From: Anaerolineaceae bacterium
GTDB lineage: Bacteria; Chloroflexota; Anaerolineae; Anaerolineales; Anaerolineaceae
DNA length: 64,000 nt
Reading direction: 5' to 3'
Assembly: GCA_029975475.1 (NCBI GenBank)
Contig: JARKPB010000008.1
Coordinates: 186,001 to 250,000, forward strand
Shown here piece after piece: positions 17,070 through 25,500 of the stretch. The position numbers were made by a program, and so were the translations under genes. Position 1 is the first letter of the stretch. The number at the start of each line of letters is the position of its first letter. The notes below the pieces were generated by a model. It searched no databases. It saw nothing but the letters and a program-made list of their open reading frames with translations, and was not told the origin of the DNA.

Positions 17070-19025
17070 TTAAACCTCAGGCAGCCCAAGGGCAGCCATC
17101 GCCTCCGGGGTGGGTTGACCGGTCTGGGGGTCCCAGCCCAACTGCTGCCAGTAAAGGGGGGCGAGTTTTTCCAGCGGGACGCTGGCACCCCGGTTCGCGC
17201 CGGTAAACTGCGGGGGCTGCCCCAGCGCGCGGGGGTTGATCGGGTGTTTCAGCGGCGCCCCCTGGCGGGCATTAAATGCCTGCCGCAGGGTCTGGATATT
17301 TCGGCCTATCGCCAGATATTCTTGCGGGCTGCGCTGCCAGCCCAGGGCAGCGTTTAACCAGTCGAAGATCGGGAACCGATGCGCGCCGGTAAAAGCGGCG
17401 AACAAACAGGCTCCGGCGGCGTTGAGCAAAGCGGTGTACTGGCTGCAGGCGGCTGCCCAGACCGCTTTTTCTTCTTCATTGCGGTATTTGTCCTTTTTGG
17501 GGTAGAAGATCCGGCTGACTTTCGGTAAGGAGGGGATTTTCCGCCAGAGCTGGAACATCTCGTAATAAAGATAAGATCCAATGGTATGGCGGCCTGGAGC
17601 GGGTTCAAGCGCCGCGTGCAGGGCGAAACCGGGATCATTGCGCCCGTCGTGCATGGCCAGTTCCTGTCCGCCGGCATGCACCGCGAAACAATCAGCCCGC
17701 TGCCCCAGGCGGGCAGCAGCGGCGCGAACGCCGTCAGCCAGCAAATCCCCGATTCCTTCACGCTGGATCATTTTTTGCAGGAGGCCGAGCACCGCCGTTG
17801 AATTACCACAGCCCAGTTCCAGCCCGCCGGTGTCTTGCAGGGTGATCAGGCCGTTTTCAAAGCATTCAATCGCGAATGCGATCGTTCCCCCGGCGGAAAT
17901 ACTGTCCATCCCGGCGCGGTTGAGCATTTCATTGGCTGTGAAGATGGTTTCCAGGTCGGTTACCAGGGAGAGGCCGGCGAAAGCCAGGATCGTTTCGTAT
18001 TCCGGCTTGTGGGTTTCCTTGCGTTGGTTGTCAAAGTAGGTTCGCCCTCCACAGCCAACCGGACAGGAAAAACAGTGGTATTTCTGAAATTCACGCTCGC
18101 GAATCCGATCAGGGTTGATGGACTCTGACCGGCGCGGCGGGAGATCCTGGTTGGTTCCGCGCCAGTTAATCAGCGGGGCGTCGCCAGTCTCTAATGAGAA
18201 CTGGTTGAGTCCGCAGGTGCCGTATTTCTGCAGGAAAAACTTGTAGAGTATGCCGTCCTGGCGCATTTGCAGCGGAAGGCTGCGCATGACCGTTCCAAGC
18301 AGCCGGGCGGCGCCGCCGTTCAAGAACGGTGGTTGAAAACGCAAGGTTCGCAGGAAGCGGGTGCTTAATCGGCGCATCTCATCGGGATGGGCAGTGATTA
18401 CAGGCGTTGTTCCGCGCAGCACGACGGCCTTCAACCGCTTGGAACCCATCACCGCGCCCAGACCGCTGCGAGCCGCCATCCGTCCGCCGTCGTTAACGAT
18501 CCCGGAGATTAACGAACATTTTTCGCCCGCCGGGCCAATGCAGGCGACCGCGGGGGTGCGTCCGGGAAAAAGCTGCTGAATGGTTTCTTCGGTTTCGCGC
18601 GAATCCAGGCCCCACAACGCCTGCGCGCTGCACAGCTCCACCCGGTTGCGGTCCACCAGAAGATAAACTGGTTCCGGGCTGATCCCGGTGAAGAAAATAC
18701 CCTCGTAGCCGCAACGTTTGATCGCCGGCGCGAAAGTGCCGCCGCAGTTCGCGTCTCCCCAGGTGCCGGTTAATGGGCTTTTGGCGGCTGCCATCCAGCG
18801 GCCGGTCATCAAACTGCCGCTTGCGGTCAGCAGGCCGGGAACAAAGGCCAGGATGTTTTCCGCTCCCAGCGGGTCCGCTCCAGCCGGAATGCGTTGGTAC
18901 AAATAGTATGCCGCCAGTCCCAGGCCGCCCAGAAAGCGTTCAACCACTTCGGGCGGCAGGATTTCTTCGCGAATGGTATGAAGAGTCAGGTCAACCCAGA
19001 GGGTCTTGCGGGTGGTTGCGCTCAT
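17070..19025 (-). CDS. Aldehyde:ferredoxin oxidoreductase (tungsten-pterin family)
   Basis: The product has 651 residues from ATG 19025 with GGAG upstream; the frame stays open further upstream but without protein character. The AOR N-terminal domain is clear: KTLWVDLTLHTIREEILPPEVVERFLGGLGLAAYYLY, FVPGLLTASGSLMTGRW, and GDANCGGTFAPAIKRCGYEGIFFTG. The [4Fe-4S] ligands are in CFSCPVGCGG and a fourth Cys near the C-terminus (NAAGACLFAAFTG). These cytoplasmic enzymes carry a bis-pterin tungsten cofactor and oxidise aldehydes to acids with ferredoxin as acceptor; the substrate is not readable. The neighbouring mod-type transporter could supply the metal. Confidence 0.9.
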   Translation of the reverse strand: MSATTRKTLWVDLTLHTIREEILPPEVVERFLGGLGLAAYYLYQRIPAGADPLGAENILAFVPGLLTASGSLMTGRWMAAAKSPLTGTWGDANCGGTFAPAIKRCGYEGIFFTGISPEPVYLLVDRNRVELCSAQALWGLDSRETEETIQQLFPGRTPAVACIGPAGEKCSLISGIVNDGGRMAARSGLGAVMGSKRLKAVVLRGTTPVITAHPDEMRRLSTRFLRTLRFQPPFLNGGAARLLGTVMRSLPLQMRQDGILYKFFLQKYGTCGLNQFSLETGDAPLINWRGTNQDLPPRRSESINPDRIREREFQKYHCFSCPVGCGGRTYFDNQRKETHKPEYETILAFAGLSLVTDLETIFTANEMLNRAGMDSISAGGTIAFAIECFENGLITLQDTGGLELGCGNSTAVLGLLQKMIQREGIGDLLADGVRAAAARLGQRADCFAVHAGGQELAMHDGRNDPGFALHAALEPAPGRHTIGSYLYYEMFQLWRKIPSLPKVSRIFYPKKDKYRNEEEKAVWAAACSQYTALLNAAGACLFAAFTGAHRFPIFDWLNAALGWQRSPQEYLAIGRNIQTLRQAFNARQGAPLKHPINPRALGQPPQFTGANRGASVPLEKLAPLYWQQLGWDPQTGQPTPEAMAALGLPEV

Positions 19026-19103
19026 GCGGATCTCCTGGACAGTCTCAGTATAAGTATAGAGGGGGTGAAAATTACATGCAAGCAGCGCCGGGAATGGATA
19101 GGA

Positions 19104-19109
19104 TATAAT
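19104..19109 (+). promoter_or_regulatory. -10 box placed for a leaderless transcript
   Basis: TATAAT ends six bases before ATG 19116. No Shine-Dalgarno lies between it and the start codon. The layout is identical to those at 9317 and 20421. Confidence 0.55.
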
Positions 19110-19115
19110 ACCCGC

Positions 19116-19289
19116 ATGCACAAGAGGTCTTTGCTGGCGATGTTTCTGGTTATATTTTCCCTGCTGGTTTTCCTGAACGGCTGCGCGGCCGTTTCGTCCG
19201 CCGATCAACCGGTCAGTCTGACCGAGCAGGCGCATCAGTCTATCCCCGCGCCAAAAATTCGCAGCCTGCCGGACCACTTCAAGCCCTGA
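19116..19289 (+). CDS. Tiny lipoprotein, 57 residues
   Basis: It starts at ATG 19116 with MHKRSLLAMFLVIFSLLVFLNGC, a textbook lipoprotein signal (basic n-region, hydrophobic core, lipobox LNGC). Only about 34 polar residues follow in the mature form (AAVSSADQPVSL... PDHFKP). It is divergent from the aldehyde oxidoreductase gene. No family was recognised. The signal peptide and the promoter-like element support a real gene, but the function is unknown. Confidence 0.6.
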   Translation: MHKRSLLAMFLVIFSLLVFLNGCAAVSSADQPVSLTEQAHQSIPAPKIRSLPDHFKP

Positions 19290-19363
19290 GCGCTGCCCTG
19301 ATCCGCAGGTTCTGCGGAACATTTTGACTTTTCCCGGCGGCGAAATTCTCTCTTCTTTTCCCC

Positions 19364-19394
19364 TTGACTCTCCTCCTGCGGGAGGGTGTATGCT
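19364..19394 (+). promoter_or_regulatory. MerR-type promoter with 19-bp spacer and operator dyad
   Basis: The -35 TTGACT (19364-19369) and -10 TATGCT (19389-19394) are 19 bp apart. The spacer carries the dyad ACTCTCC / GGAGGGT (19367-19373 and 19381-19387). Over-long spacers with such dyads are the hallmark of promoters activated by MerR-family proteins through DNA untwisting. It lies directly before the MerR-type gene, so autoregulation is likely. Confidence 0.8.
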
Positions 19395-19421
19395 ATGGTC
19401 TGCCTCACCAGGAGCAGCATC

Positions 19422-20255
19422 ATGATCAAAATTGGAGATTTCTCAAAGTACGGCAGAGTTACGGTGAAAACCTTGCGTCATTATGACGAAATGGGTCTGC
19501 TCAAACCGGTTGCGGTAGACCCGTTCACCGGATATCGATACTACGCCTCCGCGCAGTTAACCCGCCTGAACCGCATTCTGGCGTTAAAAGAGCTGGGGCT
19601 CTCCTTGAAGCAGATCGGGGTGATGCTTTCCGGTGATGTTTCCCCGGAGCAGCTGCGGGAGATGCTGGATAAACGAAAGGCTGAGATCGCGCGCCTGATG
19701 ACTCGTGAACAGGAACGGCTGGCGCTGGTCGAAGCCCGGTTGGCTCAAATTGAACTGGAGGGAAAAATGTCTGAAATGGAAGTCGTCATCAAGAAAGCGC
19801 CGGCGGTGAAGGTCGCCAGCGTCAGGGGGATCATCCCAACTTACGCCAGGCAGGAGGTTCTCTGGCAAACTTTGGAAGGTCATCTGCATCTTCACGGGGT
19901 AAAACCGGTTGGCCCCTGTTTTACCCTCTACCACAATACTGAATATACCGAACAGAATGTAGACGCGGAAGCCTGCGAACCCGTCGGGGTGGATGTACCC
20001 ACCAACCGAAAGGTGAACTGCTATGAATTACCGCAATTGGAAAATATGGCCTGTGCGGTTCACCACGGCGCATTTAACGAACTCCCCGCGGCATACGCGC
20101 AGATTCTTGCCTGGATTGAACGCAACGGGTATCGCGTCTGCGGGCCGGACCGCGAGGTCTATCTTTACACCGGCACGGGAAAGATAACCCGGCAGGATGA
20201 CCCCAGTTATGTTACGGAAATTCAAATTCCGGTTGAAAAAATTCATTCATCCTGA
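19422..20255 (+). CDS. MerR-family regulator with GyrI-like effector domain
   Basis: The product has 277 residues from ATG 19422 (AGGAG upstream). The N-terminal winged helix begins MIKIGDFSKYGRVTVKTLRHYDEMGLLKP, followed by the second wing (GYRYYASAQLTRLNRILALKELGLSLKQIG), a dimerising coiled coil (about 80-122), and a GyrI/AraC-effector-like domain (about 125-277; EVVIKKAPAVKVASVRG, YELPQLENMACAVHHGAF, DREVYLYTG). This is the BmrR/BltR architecture that senses lipophilic drugs or metabolites. A MerR-type promoter sits just upstream. No transporter is adjacent, so the target other than itself is unknown. Confidence 0.9.
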   Translation: MIKIGDFSKYGRVTVKTLRHYDEMGLLKPVAVDPFTGYRYYASAQLTRLNRILALKELGLSLKQIGVMLSGDVSPEQLREMLDKRKAEIARLMTREQERLALVEARLAQIELEGKMSEMEVVIKKAPAVKVASVRGIIPTYARQEVLWQTLEGHLHLHGVKPVGPCFTLYHNTEYTEQNVDAEACEPVGVDVPTNRKVNCYELPQLENMACAVHHGAFNELPAAYAQILAWIERNGYRVCGPDREVYLYTGTGKITRQDDPSYVTEIQIPVEKIHSS

Positions 20256-20294
20256 TCCTTAAAGCGCCGACCAGCGCTGTGAGGAGTGTAAGAG

Positions 20295-20345
20295 AACCGG
20301 ACAAAACTGGGAGAGCGATTCCTTCCAGATTTGCCCGGTTTTTTG
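20295..20345 (+). terminator. Terminator of the MerR-type gene
   Basis: An imperfect long hairpin closes with AACCGG and CCGGTT and runs into TTTTTTG. It lies about 40 bases past the stop at 20255. Confidence 0.7.
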
Positions 20346-20420
20346 TTTCGCTGGATAAAGCTCGTCTTGGGTCGCCGGGCATGAAATTCAGCAAGGATTA
20401 GCGCCTTGGCGGTTCGCGGG

Positions 20421-20426
20421 TAAAAT
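20421..20426 (+). promoter_or_regulatory. -10 box placed for a leaderless transcript
   Basis: TAAAAT ends six bases before the GTG at 20433, with no Shine-Dalgarno in between. This is the third case of this spacing in the window. Confidence 0.45.
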
Positions 20427-20432
20427 ACACCT

Positions 20433-20885
20433 GTGGGACAATCAACCCGGAAATCAGAATTTCAAAAACAGCTTGCTGACCGCCTGGGCCGCGGGGCAAA
20501 TCGAGACGACCTGATTCTGGAAATTTGTGAGCAAACCGGGCTTTCCTGGAGCAAGGCGGAAGATTTTCTCGGGCAGGTGGAACAGAATTTGCCCGGGCGC
20601 ATATCCCGCTGGCGCGCTCTCTTATGGATGATGCTGTCTATTCTAGCCTGCGTGGAAGGCGCGCTGCAGGCGGGTCTGGCCGGTTATATCCTTTACCAGG
20701 CATTGCTTCTGGGATTGAAAGAAAATGGAAGCGCGCCGTCTCCAGCCGCGGTCATCTGGTCTCTGTTTTACAGCCAGTACCTTATCCCGGTATTCATCGC
20801 CGCGCTGACGGGCTTATTGATCCTGGCCGGCGGTGTTTACTGGCTGGGAGAGTCGCTGCGCGGTCTGGCCGCTGCGGGGAAATAA
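20433..20885 (+). CDS. Hypothetical two-helix membrane protein
   Basis: The product has 150 residues from GTG 20433. A charged helical N-terminal region of about 60 residues (QKQLADRLGRGANRDDLILEICEQTGLSWSKAEDFLGQV) resembles a small helical adaptor. Two hydrophobic segments follow (about 62-90 and 108-140). No family was recognised. GTG was chosen because it is the first start in frame after a -10-like box. It converges with the propeller gene ending at 20893, with almost no room for a terminator. Confidence 0.65.
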   Translation: MGQSTRKSEFQKQLADRLGRGANRDDLILEICEQTGLSWSKAEDFLGQVEQNLPGRISRWRALLWMMLSILACVEGALQAGLAGYILYQALLLGLKENGSAPSPAAVIWSLFYSQYLIPVFIAALTGLLILAGGVYWLGESLRGLAAAGK

Positions 20886-20892
20886 GTAGAAT

Positions 20893-22050
20893 TTACGGAC
20901 CCCAGTTGGGGAGCCAGTCGCAGAGCGGATTGGTGCTTAACTGTTGCTTTTCAGAACCGTCCAGACGCATTTTGTAAATCTTGCACAATCCGTGGCGGTT
21001 TTCACCAAAGCCGTACGACGTAAACGCCAGCCAGCCGCCGTCTGGTGAAAAGGTGGGGGTGTAGTTATCGCCCTCAAACGTAAGCTGATGCCTCTCGCCG
21101 GTGGTCAAATCCAGAGTATAAATCTGGCGAGCCTCAGGCAGCCCGGCGAAATATGCCAGGATACGGCCGTCGGGAGAAAGTTCCGCCCTTCCTCCCAGCC
21201 TGGCAACCTCGGCTAACACTTCCACCTGGCTTCCATCGGCATTCATGCGGTAAATGATCCCGTTTTCTGTGTTGACAAACAGGATGCGGTTGTCAGCGGT
21301 CCAGGTGGGTCGAATCCCCTTATTCGCATAGATTTCAACCACTTCTCCTGCGGGAAAATTCTGGACAAAGATGGCGTATTTCCCGCTGGCGTTGCGGTTG
21401 ACGTACACCAGCTGCTGGCCGTCAGGTGAAATTTCTGGCGAGCTAAAATCGCCGCCTGTGCTGGTGAGCGGGCGGGCGCTGCCGGTGGCGAAATCCTGAT
21501 AATATATTTCATGATCCCCGTTCCGGTTGGAGACAAACACAAATCCGCTGCCGTCTGGAGCAAGGGAAGGATAGTAGCTGGAGAATATATCGCCAGTGGT
21601 CAGGCGCGTTTCACCGCTGCCGTCCGCGTTGATCATACAGATCTGGTCGTAAATCTGGTTTTCTTTCTGGCGTGTTTCGCAGGTGTAAATAATCCGTCCG
21701 CTGGCAGGCAGTGCGGGCAGCGGGCTGGCCTCAACTGGCGGAGGTTCCGACGGCTGCGGAGCGTTTTCCCCGGCTGGCGCAAGGGTGGGCAGCGGGGTCG
21801 GTATCAGCGCGCCTTCGGCGGTGGCGGCTGGCGTCTGGGAGCCACGCGGCTGCCTTAGCAGGCTAAACCCGATTAGAAATGCGGACAGACTGATCAGTCC
21901 GATTCCTGAAAGGATGCCCAGAATCAGCAGCGGACTGATTCGGGTGGAGGCGGAACCCAACGCCTGGCCGCAAAGGGTGCAAAAGGCAGCCCCGGGCGCG
22001 GCCGGCGCGCTGCAGCGCGGACAGGCAGAAGGGGGCAAAGGGGGGCTCAT
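20893..22050 (-). CDS. Membrane-anchored zinc-ribbon protein with TolB-like propeller
   Basis: The product has 385 residues. A zinc ribbon at the N-terminus (CPRC...CTLC, residues about 10-28) faces the cytoplasm, followed by a transmembrane helix (about 41-65) and a Pro/Ala/Thr-rich linker to about 115. An extracellular six-bladed PD40/TolB-like propeller follows, with repeats such as YYPSLAPDGSGFVFVSNRNGDHEIY, FSSPEISPDGQQLVYVNRN and YTPTFSPDGGWLAFTSYG. There is no kinase domain, but the second half resembles that of the PknB-like protein at 40309. Its start overlaps the preceding ParB-like gene by four bases, so both are probably read from the histidine kinase operon. Confidence 0.8.
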   Translation of the reverse strand: MSPPLPPSACPRCSAPAAPGAAFCTLCGQALGSASTRISPLLILGILSGIGLISLSAFLIGFSLLRQPRGSQTPAATAEGALIPTPLPTLAPAGENAPQPSEPPPVEASPLPALPASGRIIYTCETRQKENQIYDQICMINADGSGETRLTTGDIFSSYYPSLAPDGSGFVFVSNRNGDHEIYYQDFATGSARPLTSTGGDFSSPEISPDGQQLVYVNRNASGKYAIFVQNFPAGEVVEIYANKGIRPTWTADNRILFVNTENGIIYRMNADGSQVEVLAEVARLGGRAELSPDGRILAYFAGLPEARQIYTLDLTTGERHQLTFEGDNYTPTFSPDGGWLAFTSYGFGENRHGLCKIYKMRLDGSEKQQLSTNPLCDWLPNWGP

Positions 22051-22547
22051 GTCGCTTCACAACCCTGTAAACAGGTAACAACCGCTTCGATCGCCCGCTG
22101 ACCCAGGGCGCGGGCAACGGAGATGCGGTGGTGTCCGTCTCGCACATAGTATACCGCGCCCATCTGGATCAATTCAACCGGCGGCAGGCACTGGTAGAGC
22201 AGCTGGCAGATGGCAATATTGCGCCAGCGGTCGAAATTTTTCTCGTGGATCGGGTGGAACCCGCGGTCAAAATCATTCCCACGGCTTTCGCTGCCCATTA
22301 CCTGGCGCAGAGGGATCGTCTGAATCCCGCCGTATCGGCCGCGAATGAAGGACTGGGCAGATAGATGCGCCAGCTCCCAGGGCTGGCGGGTGACCCTTTG
22401 CCACAATCGAAAGACCTTTCCGCGCTGGAAGAAAGCCTGAAAAAGCTGACCGGCGCGAAACACGGCTGCCCGGCTGCGGCCAAACGGATCTGGCAGGTGG
22501 CTGGTTGGATTGGGCAGGCTGGAGAAGGAAAAACTACCGGATAGCAT
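22047..22547 (-). CDS. ParB-N-like (sulfiredoxin fold) protein
   Basis: The product has 166 residues. The C-terminal half carries the ParB/Srx signature: IPLRQVMGSESRGNDFDRGFHPI, then PPVELIQMGAVYYVRDGHHRISVARALGQRAIEAVV. DGHHR matches the phosphate-binding GxxRR/GHHR loop of ParB, which binds CTP or ATP. No helix-turn-helix follows, so it is unlikely to be a true segregation protein. The N-terminal 60 residues are Phe/Arg-rich and of unknown role. The start lies three bases after the histidine kinase stop, and the end overlaps the propeller gene. Confidence 0.72.
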   Translation of the reverse strand: MLSGSFSFSSLPNPTSHLPDPFGRSRAAVFRAGQLFQAFFQRGKVFRLWQRVTRQPWELAHLSAQSFIRGRYGGIQTIPLRQVMGSESRGNDFDRGFHPIHEKNFDRWRNIAICQLLYQCLPPVELIQMGAVYYVRDGHHRISVARALGQRAIEAVVTCLQGCEAT

Positions 22548-22553
22548 CTGGGG

Positions 22554-25500
22554 CTACTCGCCGTCCGCCGGTCGCGCCGCCGCGCCGGCTGGCCGGCGCC
22601 AGACGACCCGGATCCGGGTGCCCTTGCCGGGCTTGCTGGAGATCGCCAGAATCGCGTCGATGGATTCTGCCCGTTCGCGCATGATGCCCACGCCCAGATG
22701 TTCGGGAGGGATGTGCAGGGGGTCAAATCCCCGCCCGTCATCTTCGACCACCATCTCCACCCGGTTGGCCAGCCCCTGGAAGGTTAGCTTGACCCGGGTT
22801 GCTTCGGCGTGTTTATAGACGTTATTGAGCGCTTCCTGGGCAATTCGGTAGATGGCGACCTTTACATCTTCCGGTAAATTGCTGTCGCCTTCAATGGAGA
22901 GTTCAACCGGAATTCTCGCCCGGCCGGCGAAAGCGTCGCAGAGGTGGCGGAATAATTCGTTGAGGTTGGCTTCCAGCAGGGCGGAGGGACGCAGCTCCAG
23001 CAAAAGGGTGCGCATTTCCGCCAGCGCACCGCGGGTCAACTGGCGCAGTTCTTCCAGGCGGCGCAGCCCTTCTTCCTGGCTGCGGTTCCAGAGGCGCGGC
23101 AGGACTTCGGCAATCAGGCTGGCTGAGAAAAGCGTCTGGGTGACCGCGTCGTGCAGTTCGCGGGCAAGGCGGCTGCGTTCTGCCAGCACGGCGGACTGCT
23201 CGGCCTGAGATCGCAGACGCGCATTTTCAATTGCCAGGGCTGCCTGATCACCGTAGAGGGAAGCCAGATGAATATCTTCTTCATTGAAAGACCGCAATTC
23301 ATGAAAATAAAATCCCAGGCTTCCATAAATTTCTTCATTGACAATCAACGGTACGGTGAGAAACGCGCGGTAATGGCGTTGCGCGCCTTCCTGCCAGCTG
23401 CGCAGATCGGATAACAGATCGGCTCCGTCGGCCAGGTTTTCCGTCGGAGTGTAATTTCGAATGTCCGCGATGAAATACGGCTTGCGCGAAAATAAAGCCC
23501 GGCTGAAATTGTTGCGGTCCAGTTCCAGATCATGGGCGGAAAGGACGGAGATCTTTGCCAGTTCCTCGGGTAGATTGCAGGAAGCCTGGACTTCAATTCG
23601 GTATTCAAAGGGGTCAATTCGGAAAAGCACGGTGGAATCTGAGCCCAGCAGCTGGCCGGCCTGCTGAACGATTAAACCAAGGATGTCAGCCTGCGGCAGG
23701 CTGGAATTTAACGCGCCGAGAATATCACGCAGCGACTCGGCCACTTTCTGGCGGCGCTCGGCTTCCTGGCGGCGTTCGAGTTCCTGTTCGTACAGGCGGG
23801 CATTCTCGATGACCAGCGCGATTTGATCGCCCAGCGTCATCGCCATGCCGATGTTTTCTTCATTGAATACTTGAGGTTCGTCATAAAAGAACGTCAGGGC
23901 TCCGTAGAGTGAATCCTTCACAAAGAGCGGAATTTTCAGGGCGCTGCGGAAATGCCGCACGGTGGCTTGAATACCGGCCAGCCGGCGCGGAGCGAGATCG
24001 CGCGGATGCGCCAGGAAGGGCGAATAATAGCCCTGCAGATCCGCGATCGGGACGGGGTTTTTATCCATCAGCCTTTCGTCCACGGCGGAGCGGTAAAACG
24101 GGGTGACCCGGATCATCTCAAAATCTTGGGGAAGGTTGAATTCTGCCACCGTTTCAATTTCATCAGTCTCTTCGTTTACCCGGCGGATCATACAGGCGGT
24201 GGAACGCATAATCTGCGCCCCGCTGCGGACGATATACTGCAGCATCTCGTCCAGCGAGCGGTTTGTGTTAAGGAAGCGGACGATTTCGCGCAAGAGTTCA
24301 GCCACTTCCCGGCGGCGTTCCGCCTCTCGCCGCCGTTCCTGTTCCTGCTGATGCAGCCGGGCGTTTTCAATCGCCAGCGAGATCTGGTCTCCGAGGGTCA
24401 TCGCCAGTTTTAGGTCATCCGGATTAAATTCGCGGCGGTTTTTATAGAAAAATGTGATCGCCCCGTAAAGATCATCCCGAATAAAGAGCGGTATTTTTAG
24501 CATGCTGCGGAAATATTTCAGCATCGCGAGCGTGCCGCTTTTTTCCTGCTCGTCAATAAAACCGCCTTCACTGGCAATATCGCCAAATTCAGCCTGTAAA
24601 TCGGAGACCACCGACGGCTGGCGGTTCATCAGCAATTGGTCCGATTTACCCATGTAGAAGGGCGTGGTGCGGACCGCTTCAAACTCTGGCGGAAGATTGT
24701 AGCTGGCGACGGTTGAAGCGGTCATCTCCTCGAAATCAACTTTGCGAATCATCGCGCTCGAAGCCCCGAGCAGATCATTCGCCTGCCGGACGATGGTCGC
24801 CAGGATGTCTTCCAGCGGAAGGTTGGAATTGATCACGTCCAGAATATCGCGCAGGCTCTCGGCCACATGGCGGCGGTCCTGTTCACCGCGGTACAGGCGC
24901 GCGTTATCCAGCCCGATGACCGCGCTGGAGGCCAGCAGGCTGAGCAGGCGCTGAACATCCGGGCCAAAATGGGCCGGCGAATCGCTCATCACGGTGATGG
25001 CGCCGATGGCTTCCTTGCCTGAGATCATCGGCACACTGACGCTTGAGCGGGCGACATTTGGCGCGATTTCAGCGGGGATGCGGGGATCGGTCAGCGCGTC
25101 GGTGACCAGCACGGACTGGCCGGTACGCACAGCCGAACCGGTCAGCGATTTTTCGATGGGAACGCGGTAGCCAATCAGGTCGGGCCTTTTCCCGTTGGAA
25201 ACGGTGACGGTGCGCAGCTGGGCTCCATCGACCACCAGCACGGCTGCCAGGTCAGCCCCGGTCAGGCGCTCGGCTTCATCCGCGATCAATTTTAATACCG
25301 CGTCCAGGTCCAGGCGGCTGGTCAGGGCTTGCTGGACAGCCAGCAGGGTGGTCAGTTCGCGTGTCCGCTCCTGAACGCGTTGTTCCAGCGTATCAAAGGC
25401 TTTTTGCAGGTCTTCTTCGGCTTGCTTTTGATCGGAAATGTCAATCACAAAACCGTCAAAGTGGGTTATCTTCCCCGCGGCATCCAGTGTCGGCGTTGAA

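Noticed and set aside
22047-22547. Chromosome-partitioning ParB
   Set aside because: Only the ParB-N-like domain is present. There is no helix-turn-helix or dimer domain, no parA neighbour, and no parS-like palindrome nearby.
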